Part shown: piece by piece, positions 33,591 through 45,000 of the stretch | Position numbering within the stretch: the stretch's first letter is position 1 | Layout: each line of letters opens with the position of its first letter | Source: Chondrosia reniformis | Lineage: Eukaryota > Porifera > Demospongiae > Chondrillida > Chondrillidae | Length of the DNA: 64,000 bases | Direction: 5' to 3' | Assembly: GCA_947172415.1 (NCBI GenBank) | Contig: OX359189.1 | Coordinates: 6,958,501 to 7,022,500 of the forward strand | Translations under genes and position numbers: made by a program | The notes under the pieces: generated by a model | What the model saw: only the letters and a program-made list of their open reading frames with translations | Told to the model about the DNA's origin: nothing | Databases searched by the model: none

Positions 33591-36161
33591 ATGGAATCCT
33601 TGCAGGGAGTGTTGGAAAAGGACAATGTTCTCTTTGAGGGTAGCTTTGGAGTTCTGTTGGAAGGTTACTGGTTAGACTCTCCGTGCTTAGTACGTATCCT
33701 AACGATACAAGAAAATTTCAAAATTGGCGAAAACATCAGACAGTGGAGTGCGATACGGCATCCTCACATTGTTCAATTCCTCGGGACTACCAAAGACAAA
33801 GAAGATATCAGATTCATAGTGACGGAATATCTTCCTTTCAACCTAACAAGTCTTCTTGAGGTGAGAGAGAGAGAACGTTTTCCCTTGTTCGTTAAGGCTC
33901 GGCTTCTTCTTGGTGTGGCTAGAGCCCTAAATTTCCTTCACTCCAAGGACCCCGTTATTATTCACAAGAGCGTGACGGCCTCTTGCGTGTTTGTATCTCC
34001 AGATATGTCAGCCAAGCTGGACCTCGGATCAGTGTTTAACACTCACGACGGCGCAGATATAGAATGCCACCATCTCCCTCCAGAAGTAATTCTCCAAGAC
34101 TCGGTGGATGTGTATCTAGATAGCTTTACTAAAGCGGGTGATATGTTTTCAATCGGAGTACTGTGTCTTCACGTACTCATTCAGGAACTACCGATGCCTA
34201 GCCGCTTAGTTCGGATGATCGATGAAGTTCAAGCGGTCTTTTTCAACGAGATTGAGCGCAGAGATGTTTATTTTAAGAAGCTTGTAGGGCAAGAAAAACT
34301 CTTTCGTCCTCTTATAATACAATGTTTGGAAAACTTCATGGATGACCGTCCCCCAGCAGAAGAATTCATGGCGAGCCTATCACAGTTGCTCGTTCAGTTA
34401 TGCCGGCAATACGAAGATGTCCTTGACGAAACTGTTGCAAATATCCACAGTAAAATTTCTGAAGTTTCGTTACAGAATGAAGCAATTAGCTCTGAAACAA
34501 AACATATTCGCGGCCAACTCAGTAATTTCCTGGAAATGCCTTCAAATGAGACCTTTGTACCTAATTCTCCTCCTCTGGATAAGTCATGGATACCACAGCA
34601 TGCACCTATCTCACGCTCTATGACATCTCCCCTTGGGAGTGGAGAGGGGAAGATTAAGCATACAAAAGTAAGGAAACAAGATTCACTTCATCCCTCAAAG
34701 AGTGAGACCTTCTACCCCAGTGACCTTGAATTGACAGGTTCTATTAAAGTGAGTTACATGATAATTTTGCAAGGAAATGTAAACGTAGAATTAATACATT
34801 GAATTAATAGTCTTAAAGTCATCGATCCTCAAACCTTTTTTCTATTTGTGCATTATTTTATTAACTTGAGAGTATAATACTTACATGATGAGGGAATTGG
34901 GGATATATGTACATATATGTACAATGCATAAACCAATTTACTTAGCTCAATATAATGCAGGCTAATTGGTTTGGAAGTTAGTATATAACGGATAAGACTA
35001 ATGGAAGTATTAGGAATCACCCCACTGAATATAGATCACTATTAAATATATACAGCTCAGTGGCCAAGTATATATATTGATTTATAATCCAGCCGCATGT
35101 TGTTTACTCATATGATATGATGTCCATGAGAATTACCATTTGCTTTGCTGTATATTGCTATATACTGTAAAACCATGCATTAATATTGGAGTACCATTAA
35201 TGTTTCAGTACTTTTTGGTGGTCCAGACTGGACGTTGCAATCGGTACTATATTACCATAACAAACTTTCATTAGAATGACGTCACCATGCATGCATGCAT
35301 GTACCTTTTATGATTACCGATTGCAATGTCTGGTCTGGACAACCGATCCAAAAAGTACTGTAGCGAAATTAGCAATGCGATATCATTCGCTAACATTTAT
35401 GGGCACTAAAAATGTTTATTATTTCGCTTGCGCAGTAGTGTGCCACGTTGTGAGTTATATAAGTGCAAAATAGAATCCTTCCTGTACAACAGGTTGCAGA
35501 AAAGAAAATAGTTGTACTCTTTGCTGCCAAGTTGTGATGACCCATATACTAGTACTTCTGCAGCAAATCAGAGTGTGGAGCAAGTACTTACAACATAACG
35601 CTAAATCTAATGGATGTTAATATTAATGGCCGTGTGGTTAAACAGTATATATATATATAACAGTACCTGCATGGGTAACACTATGCACTCTTATTAATAT
35701 ATATATATCTTGTGCTGTATGTCAACTCATGTCTCCTAAAGTATATAATTCCAGTACCTGATGATACTTAGATCATCAATATAATAATAATAATTCTTCA
35801 ATTCAAATGCTATTATATATTCCCACAGTGTATGACATCAGATTGTGCACATGACAATGGTAATAAGCAACCTGAACCTAAATCTTCAAGAAAATCCTTG
35901 GACCTCTTCAGCATTGATGAATTAGATATTAAAAAATTCTCCGAAGCTGTTAATTTTACTAGGTCCTGGAGTAATTCTACTACTGGTTGTCCTTCGATGT
36001 CCCACACGCATGGCAGTTCACATGAACCCTCTTTAGAGGAGGACGATGAAGTGGTTGAGATGCAAAAGAACCCAGCCTATTCTCCGTGTCAAAGGGAGAG
36101 TCTCAGGTTTACTCAAAGATGGTATGACATTGAAGCAGTTCATGATGATCATTGCTCATAA
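33591..36161 (+). CDS. TKL-like pseudokinase with NPAY tail (copy 2)
   Basis: Two exons, 33591-34748 and 35829-36161 (phase 0), give 496 residues. Most of the kinase-like domain is nearly identical to copy 1 at 25369, including Arg instead of the VAxK Lys (residue 35) and DLG (144-146). The HRD position is HKS (125-127). A block at 34194-34336 diverges sharply from copy 1 while both flanks stay near-identical. The helical region after the kinase domain is conserved (LSQLLVQLCRQ ... ISEVSLQNE), then the two proteins diverge. The tail exon keeps EPSLEED(D/N)EVVEMQ and one NPAY (467-470) instead of three repeats. A MITE sits in the intron. Predicted catalytically dead cytosolic scaffold; the in-frame codons before ATG 33591 are not needed. 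Confidence 0.88.
35206..35360. mobile_element. MITE in the intron of pseudokinase copy 2
   Basis: Ends form long inverted repeats. Left: CAGTACTTTTTGGTGGTCCA, continuing to TTGCAATCGGTA. Right, reversed: CAGTACTTTTTGGATCGGTT, continuing to TTGCAATCGGTA. Short (about 155 bp), non-coding; superfamily not certain. A TA follows the right end, but the left flank is not a clean match. Confidence 0.75.
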
Positions 36162-37014
36162 ATAGAGGAATCCACAGTATAGTTAACCAGTTTAACAGTA
36201 GAAAAAAGAGAAGATATTATAATTATGTACACGTAAAAATTTACAAGCAACCATTATCATCATATATACAAATTATTATATATTCTTCAATTATTGCAAG
36301 TTATGACATCATATAGTTGTTTGAAAGAGACCACAGGTAATAACTCTTTCAACATCAATTGACCATAATTATGTAATTGTATGTGTAATCAAATTTTAGT
36401 GAAAGTTACTCTTCAAATGGTGTAGGTAATTTTATTCATTTAATTTAATAAAAAAAAATTCATGCTAACAATACTTTATATAGGAAGGGAGTCAAAGTAT
36501 ATAGAAATATGAATATATACGTATATAATATAACATTCTTGAATATGAATATATTATAACAGATGTGCATATGCGTATGCATAATATTTCGCGGTCTTCA
36601 CTTTACATTGCTACTATGTATATTACTCAATTTGCATGTCAATATATATTAACATGGATAATGCATTTATATATGTTATATTGTTGCTGGTTTTGGAATT
36701 AATTATTGCTATAATAGCTATATATAGAACATTCAACTGTATACTCATGACAATAATTGTGTATAAAATTATCTACCTTGATTTGTTGTTAACATGTTGC
36801 ACTTCATTGTAATAATTACGTAACCAACCGCAGTTGGCCCAGAACACGAAAATATTCCGGAAGAAAATTTCCCGATAAATAATATATGTGTACAGAAATG
36901 AATATACATTGTGTGAAAGTAAATGCAAGTATATAAACATACCGTTTTTCAATTTCTATATGTGCACTCAAATATAAGGTATGTAGCTTTTAATGTGCTT
37001 GTTTACATGAAGAG
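36162..37014. other. Intergenic, no gene seen
   Basis: Very AT-rich with many ATATAT runs. AATAAA at 36447-36452 could serve the upstream pseudokinase gene. This is the convergent interval between that gene and the minus-strand receptor ending at 37015. Confidence 0.5.
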
Positions 37015-38025
37015 CTAATTCGTAGCATTTGCACTTGAAGATAAATGTTTGGTTCCAGTGGAGCCTGTGGTAGTATTGAAATTCACTGACAGTTTCTTTT
37101 CCAGTTTAGTAATGCAAAGCATTTTCTTAATCTGACGACGTATTGGCTTCAGGTAAATGAGAATAAGGATCACAGGTGGTATCAGTGAAACAGTTAATAT
37201 TGCACTTTCGGTAAAAAGGATGGCCTTTTCAGCCGTGTTGTTGTCACCTTTTGAAAGAAAAGTAGCAAATACGATTGGAAGAGCTTGACCGATTAGTGAG
37301 AGTGAATTTCCAAGGATTAAAAACAGGGCAAACTTGGCCAAGCCCTTCTTAGCATCTGCATTTTCTGTTATAGTGTTCTTTTTGATAAAATAGAGGGTTA
37401 TAATTGGAAAGAGAATGGTTAGCACGTAAGGAATGACTCCATACATCAGCAGGTAGATTGAAATAATTCCAGTTGTAATTGGACCTGCTCTGTGCGCTCC
37501 GCAAGAAACTCCGCCAATGAAGGTGATGGCTAACACATTTTCGGAAAAAAATGAACAATTGTATGATATTGTAATTATCCATAGAATAATGGCCACCAGA
37601 AGAATTACCAATGTCTTCTTCTGTGAGGGACCACGTTTTACTACCAGGTAAACTGTCACAGCATAAATAGCCATGAAAGAAAGTCTAATTGCTCCTCCTG
37701 CCGTCAAAAATACGATCATGACTCTACAAGCTGGGTCAGAGGGTGGTAGATCTTCTCTGGCTGTAAGAATAATGTTGTATAGGTGTATCATTATGAGTCC
37801 TACAGCAGTTACCAATGATCCAAGAGAGATATTACTCAGTACAAGAAGGATAGCTCTGTTTATAGTTCTTTCAAAGATGGTGGCCAGAAAGATTAAGGCA
37901 TGAAAGACTGTAATTGGAGCAAGGAGAAATACGAGGAAAACAACATGATATATACTCAATTCCCTTTTTGTGTATTCTTCAAGTTCTTTCCCAAGATCTG
38001 TTGTATAATTGGTTGTATTATTCAT
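37015..38025 (-). CDS. Orphan seven-transmembrane receptor, rhodopsin-like fold
   Basis: A single-exon 336-residue protein. The N-terminus has glycosylation sequons (NNTTNYTT). Seven hydrophobic segments start at about residues 27, 58, 100, 138, 185, 232 and 270. A Cys before TM3 (DPACRV) and one in the second extracellular loop (GVSCGAHR) could form the usual disulfide. TM4 has the Trp (ILWIITIS). A basic juxtamembrane helix (LKPIRRQIKKML) follows TM7. The DRY motif (here AVTVYLVVKR) and the NPxxY motif (here PPVILILIY) are absent, so this is a diverged orphan, as is common in sponge-specific GPCR expansions. Ligand and G-protein coupling cannot be predicted. Confidence 0.8.
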   Translation of the reverse strand: MNNTTNYTTDLGKELEEYTKRELSIYHVVFLVFLLAPITVFHALIFLATIFERTINRAILLVLSNISLGSLVTAVGLIMIHLYNIILTAREDLPPSDPACRVMIVFLTAGGAIRLSFMAIYAVTVYLVVKRGPSQKKTLVILLVAIILWIITISYNCSFFSENVLAITFIGGVSCGAHRAGPITTGIISIYLLMYGVIPYVLTILFPIITLYFIKKNTITENADAKKGLAKFALFLILGNSLSLIGQALPIVFATFLSKGDNNTAEKAILFTESAILTVSLIPPVILILIYLKPIRRQIKKMLCITKLEKKLSVNFNTTTGSTGTKHLSSSANATN

Positions 38026-39114
38026 CGTATGTACTTTGAACTCGAATGATCTTGAATTGACTCTTATGACTCACTTTTGAAACTCCTGAAAGAATGCGGT
38101 ATTCAAAATATATTCTATAATAAAAGTGCATGAAACATAATACTCCTAGCCTATATACATACCTATATTATAGTCTTGAATGCTTTGATTTTCTCTTGAA
38201 CTTTTAGTCTGAGAGCTGCAGTATGCGCAGTATTATATATATACCCGAATTATATACTTACTCTATATAACGTAATTGTTATGACCTCATCTCACTGTGT
38301 GCCAAAGGTGCTTAGATATACAGTATATTTCATTGTACATATGATTTCGTAGGATCTTATCTCACCCAAAGTTGCAATTTTATGACTTCTGTTAGAAGTT
38401 CAAATTTTTAAGAAAACCAATCATTAATGAATGCACAGTGACAGGCATAGTAAGATTCACTTCATTGGTAACCGCAATGTAGATCATCACTGCTGGTCAT
38501 GTTTTTGACTTTTGACTAGTCTTTCCGACTGTAACTGCGAATCTTTAGACATTAACAATATTTTGACATTTCTATGATGAATAGTATAATAGAATTTCTG
38601 CAAAACACTCATGATCAATTACCCCACAAGTACGGTACCTTTCAAAATAAACTACCCGTAATACGTATACGCCCGTACCCGTACCCGTTTTTCCCACTAC
38701 CCAATAAGAGCCGTTCCTACCAGTGCTAATTCCATACATCTGTTATTATAGGGAATACCACAACGTTTACACTGTTGGGTTAGGAATTTTAATGGTTACA
38801 GCAAATTGGGTAGCGCTACTGGGTCAGTTAAACTTACCACCTTTTTTGAACGAACTTGAAGACGATTTACTAACGAGATGGTTTACTCACTTGATATTAA
38901 ACAGAGAATTCCTTTTTTATCGGGAAAGAGTAGCAGGCAAATCAACGCCTGTTCATTAGTTCTCTTATTAGATAGTCATAATAACTGTCGAATATTTCGC
39001 CTCCTACGTACAACATCTCAAAGTACGGGTTAAAGGGCGACCGTACTAAACCCGTAGCAAATCCGTACTAGTAAACTCCAGAGAAATGGATTATTGTAAT
39101 CTTACAATGGTGCA
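38026..39114. other. Intergenic, upstream of the 7TM gene
   Basis: A 78-codon frame at 38723-38959 has no recognisable domain, and its surrounding splice sites are weak. Otherwise no feature. Confidence 0.45.
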
Positions 39115-39515
39115 TTGCAACGGCTGTCTGACCCAGTGGAGAAGAAGATGAAAGAAGGGAAAAGAAGGAAGAAAAGACTCCTGTATCTTCATCTAAAGCT
39201 CTCTAGGTTTACACAGGATCAAATATCAGGTTTCAGAAGGCATGAAACCTATTTGAAACTCTTTTGAACTGCCAGGTTTCAAAAGGTATGAAAGTATGTA
39301 TAAAACTCAGAAAGGGGGCTGTTAAAACTTGAAACCCTTGAAATTAATCTGTTAGCACATTCTTGAGCACCCTTTGAAACCTGGCTGTTCAAGAAATTTC
39401 AAATAGATTTCACACCATATGAAACCTGTAATTTGATCCTGTGTTAGTTCTCCTATAGGCTCTTTTTACAGAATAGGCATATAGCATGTAGGAAAATGGT
39501 ATCTTAGATTTTTCA
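39115..39515 (+). repeat. R1 dispersed repeat interrupted by a MITE
   Basis: The left part (39115-39211) has CGGCTGTCTGACCCAGTGGA, AAAAGACTCCTGTATCTTC and AAAGCTCTCTAGGTTTA. The right part (39447-39515) resumes with GTTCTCCTATAGGCTC, ACAGAATAGGCATATAGCAT and TTAGATTTTTCATGTA. The interruption is the 232-bp element at 39212-39443. Comparison with uninterrupted R1 copies gives the exact insertion point. Confidence 0.88.
39212..39443. mobile_element. Harbinger-like MITE (copy 2), nested, TTA duplication
   Basis: Starts CACAGGATCAAATATCAGGT and ends, reversed, CACAGGATCAAATTACAGGT: clean terminal inverted repeats. Flanked by TTA at 39209-39211 and 39444-39446, where intact R1 copies have a single TTTAGTT. 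A 3-bp TWA-type duplication is characteristic of PIF/Harbinger elements. Interior homologous to 24300-24524. Confidence 0.9.
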
Positions 39516-39769
39516 TGTACATGACTTAATTTATTAAATATCATTAATTGTTCAAAACTATTAAATCTCTGAAATTTATTGAAATTAGCACATTTGGGTC
39601 ACATATATGACATTACAAAACTCATTTAAAACCTTTCATGTATGTCTGTAAATGCTGACATAAAGTTGCAGCTGGGGTGATGGCACATATAAGAAATATT
39701 CAAATTGCATGAGTTATTAATGAATGGTTACACAAGAGTAGTTCCAATAGTAATGGTTATTGATGTAAG

Positions 39770-39960
39770 AGTATCTTCATCTCTTGCATAACTCTGCATT
39801 CCTTCATCTCCTACATCTTTTACATCTCTTCATCTCCTGCATCTCTTCATCTCTTATACATCTTCTTCATCTCTTCATTTCCTGCATCTCCTTCATCTCC
39901 TGCATCTCCTTCATCTCTTCATCTCCAGCATGTCTTCATCTCCTTCATCTCTTCATCTCC
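39770..39960. repeat. Low-complexity CATCTC/TTCATC tract
   Basis: Imperfect repeats of CTTCATCTCCTGCATCTC. The ORF across it is a serine/histidine/leucine artefact. Confidence 0.85.
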
Positions 39961-40559
39961 AAATGATGACACATTTTCATCCACATTTAATATGGAATGA
40001 CATTCTCCGAAATTTATAAAGACCCATAATAGTTACATATTACTATCAGCATCACTCTAGATATTATCCCACCTATAGCTACTCACCACCATTATCAATG
40101 CAACAAATAATCATGAAAATAGATTTCTATTTTCATGCAATATATGCAATAATGAATAAGCAATTATAATGAATATGCAATAATGAATAAGCAATATAAT
40201 ATACATCGTTACTGTGTAATTGCATAATTCAACAAATATTTAGTATATATAATACTATTGGTTATGCATTGCAAAGTTAGCAGTTAGTAATGTAAAATAT
40301 TAATTCTACTACATTGAGTGTTTGTGATAGTTCTTCTCTCCTTTGAGCCATCCTGGCTAGCTGCCTTGATAACTTTATCCTTATAATTAGATCGTTGGTG
40401 GATAGGAAGTTGGAGGTTACAGGCAGAGGAAGATACAATACATGTTGTAAAGAAATTGAAGAGCACATCTTCATCAGAAGGGCCTATACTTAAAAGAGTT
40501 CTTTAGTTATATCTGTGATGAGGATGAACTCAAAGTCTATAACAGGGCCAAGGTTTATC

Positions 40560-40850
40560 ACTGAATCAGCCAATCCTTCCATAAATTGTATTCCAAAGGA
40601 TGCTTTTGTTGCGGATGTGGTGCCCGTTTTCTTACTTTTTCCTTCTCTTCTTTAATTTTTCCACAAAGATTTTGACATCCTTTGCAAATGCAATTTGGAT
40701 TGTGAAACATGGACACTTTGAAGCATAGCTACTGTAATCATTAGAAAAGGATGCCTTATATTCTTCATTTTTCCTTTCCTCCCACAGGAACACCCTTTCA
40801 CAGATTTGCTGCTCTTAACTTCCTCATCATCAGACTCTGAATCTGTTTGA
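40560..40850 (-). pseudogene. Cys-rich CXC-type domain fragment, frameshifted
   Basis: On the minus strand three frames together give a coherent cysteine pattern: VKGCSCGRK, then SSYASKCPCF, then HNPNCICKGCQNLCGK followed by a basic region (EKVRKRAPHP) and KHPLEYNLWKDW. C-x-C-G-R-K and C-x-C ... N-P-x-C-x-C-x-x-C-x-N match the CXC (tesmin/TSO1-like) cysteine layout, which also occurs in transposon-associated proteins. Two frameshifts are needed, so this is a broken copy. Upstream is an acidic Ser-rich frame (TDSESDDEEVKSSK) up to about 40873, which is probably its N-terminal side. Confidence 0.5.
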
Positions 40851-40899
40851 TGTGTACTATCCTGTTTTGTCATTACATCATAATGTCCTGAACCAAGCT

Positions 40900-42000
40900 A
40901 CAGGAGTCCCATGTAGACATGCACAGGGGATGGAGCTATGCTATCTGGGAGTCTTTGTCTTGATCTTCTGTGAATCCTTGCAATTGGCTCTCTCTGCATA
41001 GATGCATGTATAGATTCTGCAGTTTGTACTTCTTCATATATATAGCATGCATGTGAAAGTCAAGGGTCAATCTCCTATACATTATATATATGCTGCCTTT
41101 ACAAAGACCTCATACATCATAATTATATAGTCAATGACAGCAGTCTTCTGAATCTTCAAAGAAGGAGACAAGCTTTGATCTAGTGGAGGGACCAAAATCC
41201 TCATTCTTACATAGAAATTAAGGGCTCAATAACCACAATTACGAAATTTACCGAAATGTACATGTACCATCAGCTGATGTAAGACCTCCCATTTGCTCCA
41301 CATGCAATCTTAATTGTTGCACTGTAGGTGGCCATAGATCATCCAGTTTACACTTTCCAAAGTAATTTTTGCTTTAGGACAGCAAACAATATATGCCAAG
41401 ATATATAGCAAATTTGGATAGATTAGGAGTCTTAAAGTCATTTTCATCCTTCATTAATATTTCTGCATCAAAATCATACATTCATTTGGTTACTGAAGTA
41501 CTTATACATAAAAGCCTAAAGTGTGTCTATAAAACAAGGAATTCAAACACTTGCTATAATTTCTTATGCCTATATACAAATAACAGATTCTGAAGTTGCA
41601 TGCTGCATACAAATTAAAGAGCTAGGTGTGGTTTGATTTCTATACGTATATTCGGAATTTTGAATATATTTTTGGCCTGCAGATATAGCTGGCATCTCTA
41701 CGAATACTTTTTATTGATCATGAGCTTTATTATGATTATTGGTAACAGAACTCTTATATAGCTTATGATTATTGCAGAAATATGGTGTATCTAAGCTGTT
41801 AATCAATCTTTCAAATGAAGACGATAGGAGAGAAAGAGATTACTTTCTTTATGAGGCGACCAATCACAAATCAACTTTCCTTTAGCTGCTGTTTACATCT
41901 CCATAGATATGCCTAGTATTTTTGCGATAAATCAGGCGATAGTGACCACGCCCAACCTAACCACAAATACATGGCTTCCACCGTGTACATAAACATTGAC
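40900..42000. other. Intergenic, 5' of the first dual-kinase gene
   Basis: Contains a minus-oriented fragment of the R1 5' region (about 40955-41005: GGGAGTCTTTGTCTTGATCT, then TCTGTGAATCCTTGCA). No exon recognised. Confidence 0.5.
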
Positions 42001-42008
42001 TATATAAA
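42001..42008 (+). promoter_or_regulatory. TATA box candidate
   Basis: TATATAAA lies 45 bases before the start ATG at 42053, leaving room for a short 5'UTR. It is the best TATA-like match of any gene start in the cluster. Preceded by CACGCCC about 50 bases upstream. Confidence 0.5.
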
Positions 42009-42052
42009 CCCTTAGTCGTGTACTTTAGTTATCCTTGTTTTGACCGTCAGCT

Positions 42053-45000
42053 ATGGCAGAAAAGTCGAAATTTGTACTAAATGCTCTGAGTCATCTCACC
42101 CTAACTGGCGTCGAGCTAACCAATAACCCAGTTGATGTTGGGCTCTTCGGTACTATAGTCGAAGCGGAATGGTTTGGTACACCTTGCGCCGCTAAGATGC
42201 TTCCTGAAGGAGATGCTAAGGATAGCTACCTATCAGATAAGTTTCTGTGCGAACTGACGCTATGGAATGAACTGAAGCATCCAAATATTTTACAGTTTCT
42301 TGGAGTTTATTTCCCCAAAACGATGAGTTATCCCGTAATTGTGACAGAATTACAGCAGCACAACCTTGCCAAACTACTGAAGAAGACAAAGCAGGAATAT
42401 TTCCCCATTCAAACCAAGGCCTCGATTCTTTTAGATATAGCTTTGGCTGTACGATACCTACATTCGCTGGATCCCCCTATTCTCCTTCGTGGCCTTAATG
42501 CCAACAGTATCTACCTTACACAGTCAATGAAGGCCAAGTTGGGAGATTTTGGTGCTGCTGTCAGGGCGACTGACAAGTCTCATACCTCGAGAAGGACTCC
42601 GAAGAACACCAACCCTATTGTGTGTCCCGACTACAGCTGGCCAGAACCGTATACCTCCACAGCTTCCGATGTCTTCTCGTTTGGAGATCTGATCCTGCAC
42701 GTCCTGTTGAACGAGCCGCCCACGCCACAAGCCAAGGTGGTAAACAATGGCAAAGATCACAGCAAGGTAGTTGCAGAGTACCAGAGGAGACAGCACCACA
42801 TTACATCGCTATGGAGCGAGGCACAGCTCTTTAAGCCACTTATTGTCAGTTGTCTACAAAACAGTCCAGAGAATAGACCAACCTTTCAATCTCTAGCAGA
42901 AAGCATTGAAACTATCAAATCGTGTCTAGCTGAAAAGCTTAACTATGAATGCGACTTTCTGAGCCTCCTAGACCTTCAAGTCAAGCTGCAGGAGAAACGA
43001 GAGGTTCTCCATTCCAACAAAGTCAATCTCAGCAAGTTCAAAATGAACCTGACACAGTTTCTCCATAGCAACAAGTATGCTTTTCCGGAAGGACAGAGGT
43101 CTGGGTCTCCGCAGCTAAGGAATACCCCCAGGAGAGGAAATGTTGATTCCAGTGAAAGCCTCAAAGATAGAGGATATGAATCAATGGAGCGAGCTCCAAG
43201 TGTACCACCGAGATGCAAATCAAATGAATATTACGAAAAAGTGGTTAGTAATACACATCATGCAGAACAGTTCAATATACTGTAAATGGTCCAAACACCT
43301 TTTAAGACTAGGGAAAACCTTTAATAACATAATTAAATAAGACTTTGTTCTTCCCACAGAACACGCCAACTGTTGCCATAGTTACAAAAGGATGTGACAA
43401 ATCAGGTGTAGTCCGTGGAGACAAGGTGACAGTTTTGTCCAAAGGGAGGGAGTGTTGGCAGGTACAAACCTCGCAGACTGGGCAGGTTGAACATCTGCAT
43501 CCACAGTATTTGGAAGTTGTAAAGCCAATTGAGGATGAAGTGTAAGTGTCAAATAAAATCAATCTAAAGCTACGAAAGAGGCTCATTTTCAACTAAATAT
43601 TATTCCAGGACCTATAGCTCTAATGTATTATGTAATGGTATTGAAATGAGATATAATTATTTGGAATAAATACTTTTATGATCAGATAACAAGTTAATTG
43701 ATTAATTGTATAATCTTTTATAGAATAACACTAGCATACCTTTATGTACTAATATGTAAGTCAAGTTAAACAGAATTTCTATGTGACAAATTCTGTAAAT
43801 TCCTTTTATGTATACACATGGTTATAACTCATATACGTAGATAGTATTATAGTTTCTATTTATGTGGTGATGAACTCAACGTTAACGTATGCAACTTATT
43901 GGAATAGTCTAATTGTGTTATAAAAGGCTTGTGAACTTGCTGATATTTGTCTACCTATTTCCTTCGGGTGTGTCCATAAGAGGTAATTAAATACCTTATC
44001 TATAAACTTATAGATTGGCTGTTTAAATCATTCAGTCTGTCCAACCAATCATCTGTCCTGACTGATTATGAGTCTGGGAGCCACATCAGACAGTCAATCA
44101 TGAATCTAGTCTATGACCTTGGTTAGCGTGGCCATAGTATAATTCTATATATGGGATGCCTGAAATTGTATCTTTTTAAAAAATGTTGAAGCTGTACTGA
44201 AACGTAAACACTGAATCTAAAAATTATTTATCCAATACTCTGATACATAATTTGTCACAGTTGCTTGCTAACGAAACATTAACTCAAGGAAAACGGCTAC
44301 AGTATTACAACACTGTATGGTGATAGGTGAATAATCACCAGGAGATATTACACCTGACCAACCAAGTGACCAATGTCTTATCTTGGCTGAGGGATAAAAT
44401 TCTCATAGCAACAGTGATTGCCAAAATGGAAAAATTATCAAAGAACAACAGACAGCTGTTTCACCCCAGCCAGGAACAGACTTAATCACTTGGTGGGTCA
44501 CACTCCAGTTATTCACTTATCATCATAGCCTTTGCACAGGCTCAGCACAATTAACATTATTCTGTACTTGTGTAAGTATCAAGTCATCATGTGTATTATC
44601 ACACATACGATAGTTTGTAGCGAGGGTTTTGCACAGCACAGATAAAGAGTTCAACAAACTGCATTTTGTCTTCTATTATATATGATTGTTGCATTTTATG
44701 TATATATTCATTTAAGCCATTACTCAGTGCATTTTGGTGCACCATTTATATTATGCCCCAAATACAGCCAATCAGAATATTGGAACAGATTCTGTAATTT
44801 TATACAAGTCAAATCTCTTTATAAGACGAATAACTTTTGTAGCAGTCGATCACTGAGACGTATATACTGTATTATGTTACAAATTGATCACTTTCCTACA
44901 ATGTTGACACATAAATGGTTACCTCATTTCCACTAAATAACTTCAATCAGTTGCCTTTTCTACATGTATATGCAACTATATAGGGTTGTATAATTCACCC

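Noticed and set aside
38723..38959. 78-codon ORF in the 7TM upstream region
   Set aside because: No recognisable family; begins at a non-ATG codon.
39784..39966. Ser/His/Leu-rich ORF
   Set aside because: Translation of a CATCTC low-complexity tract.
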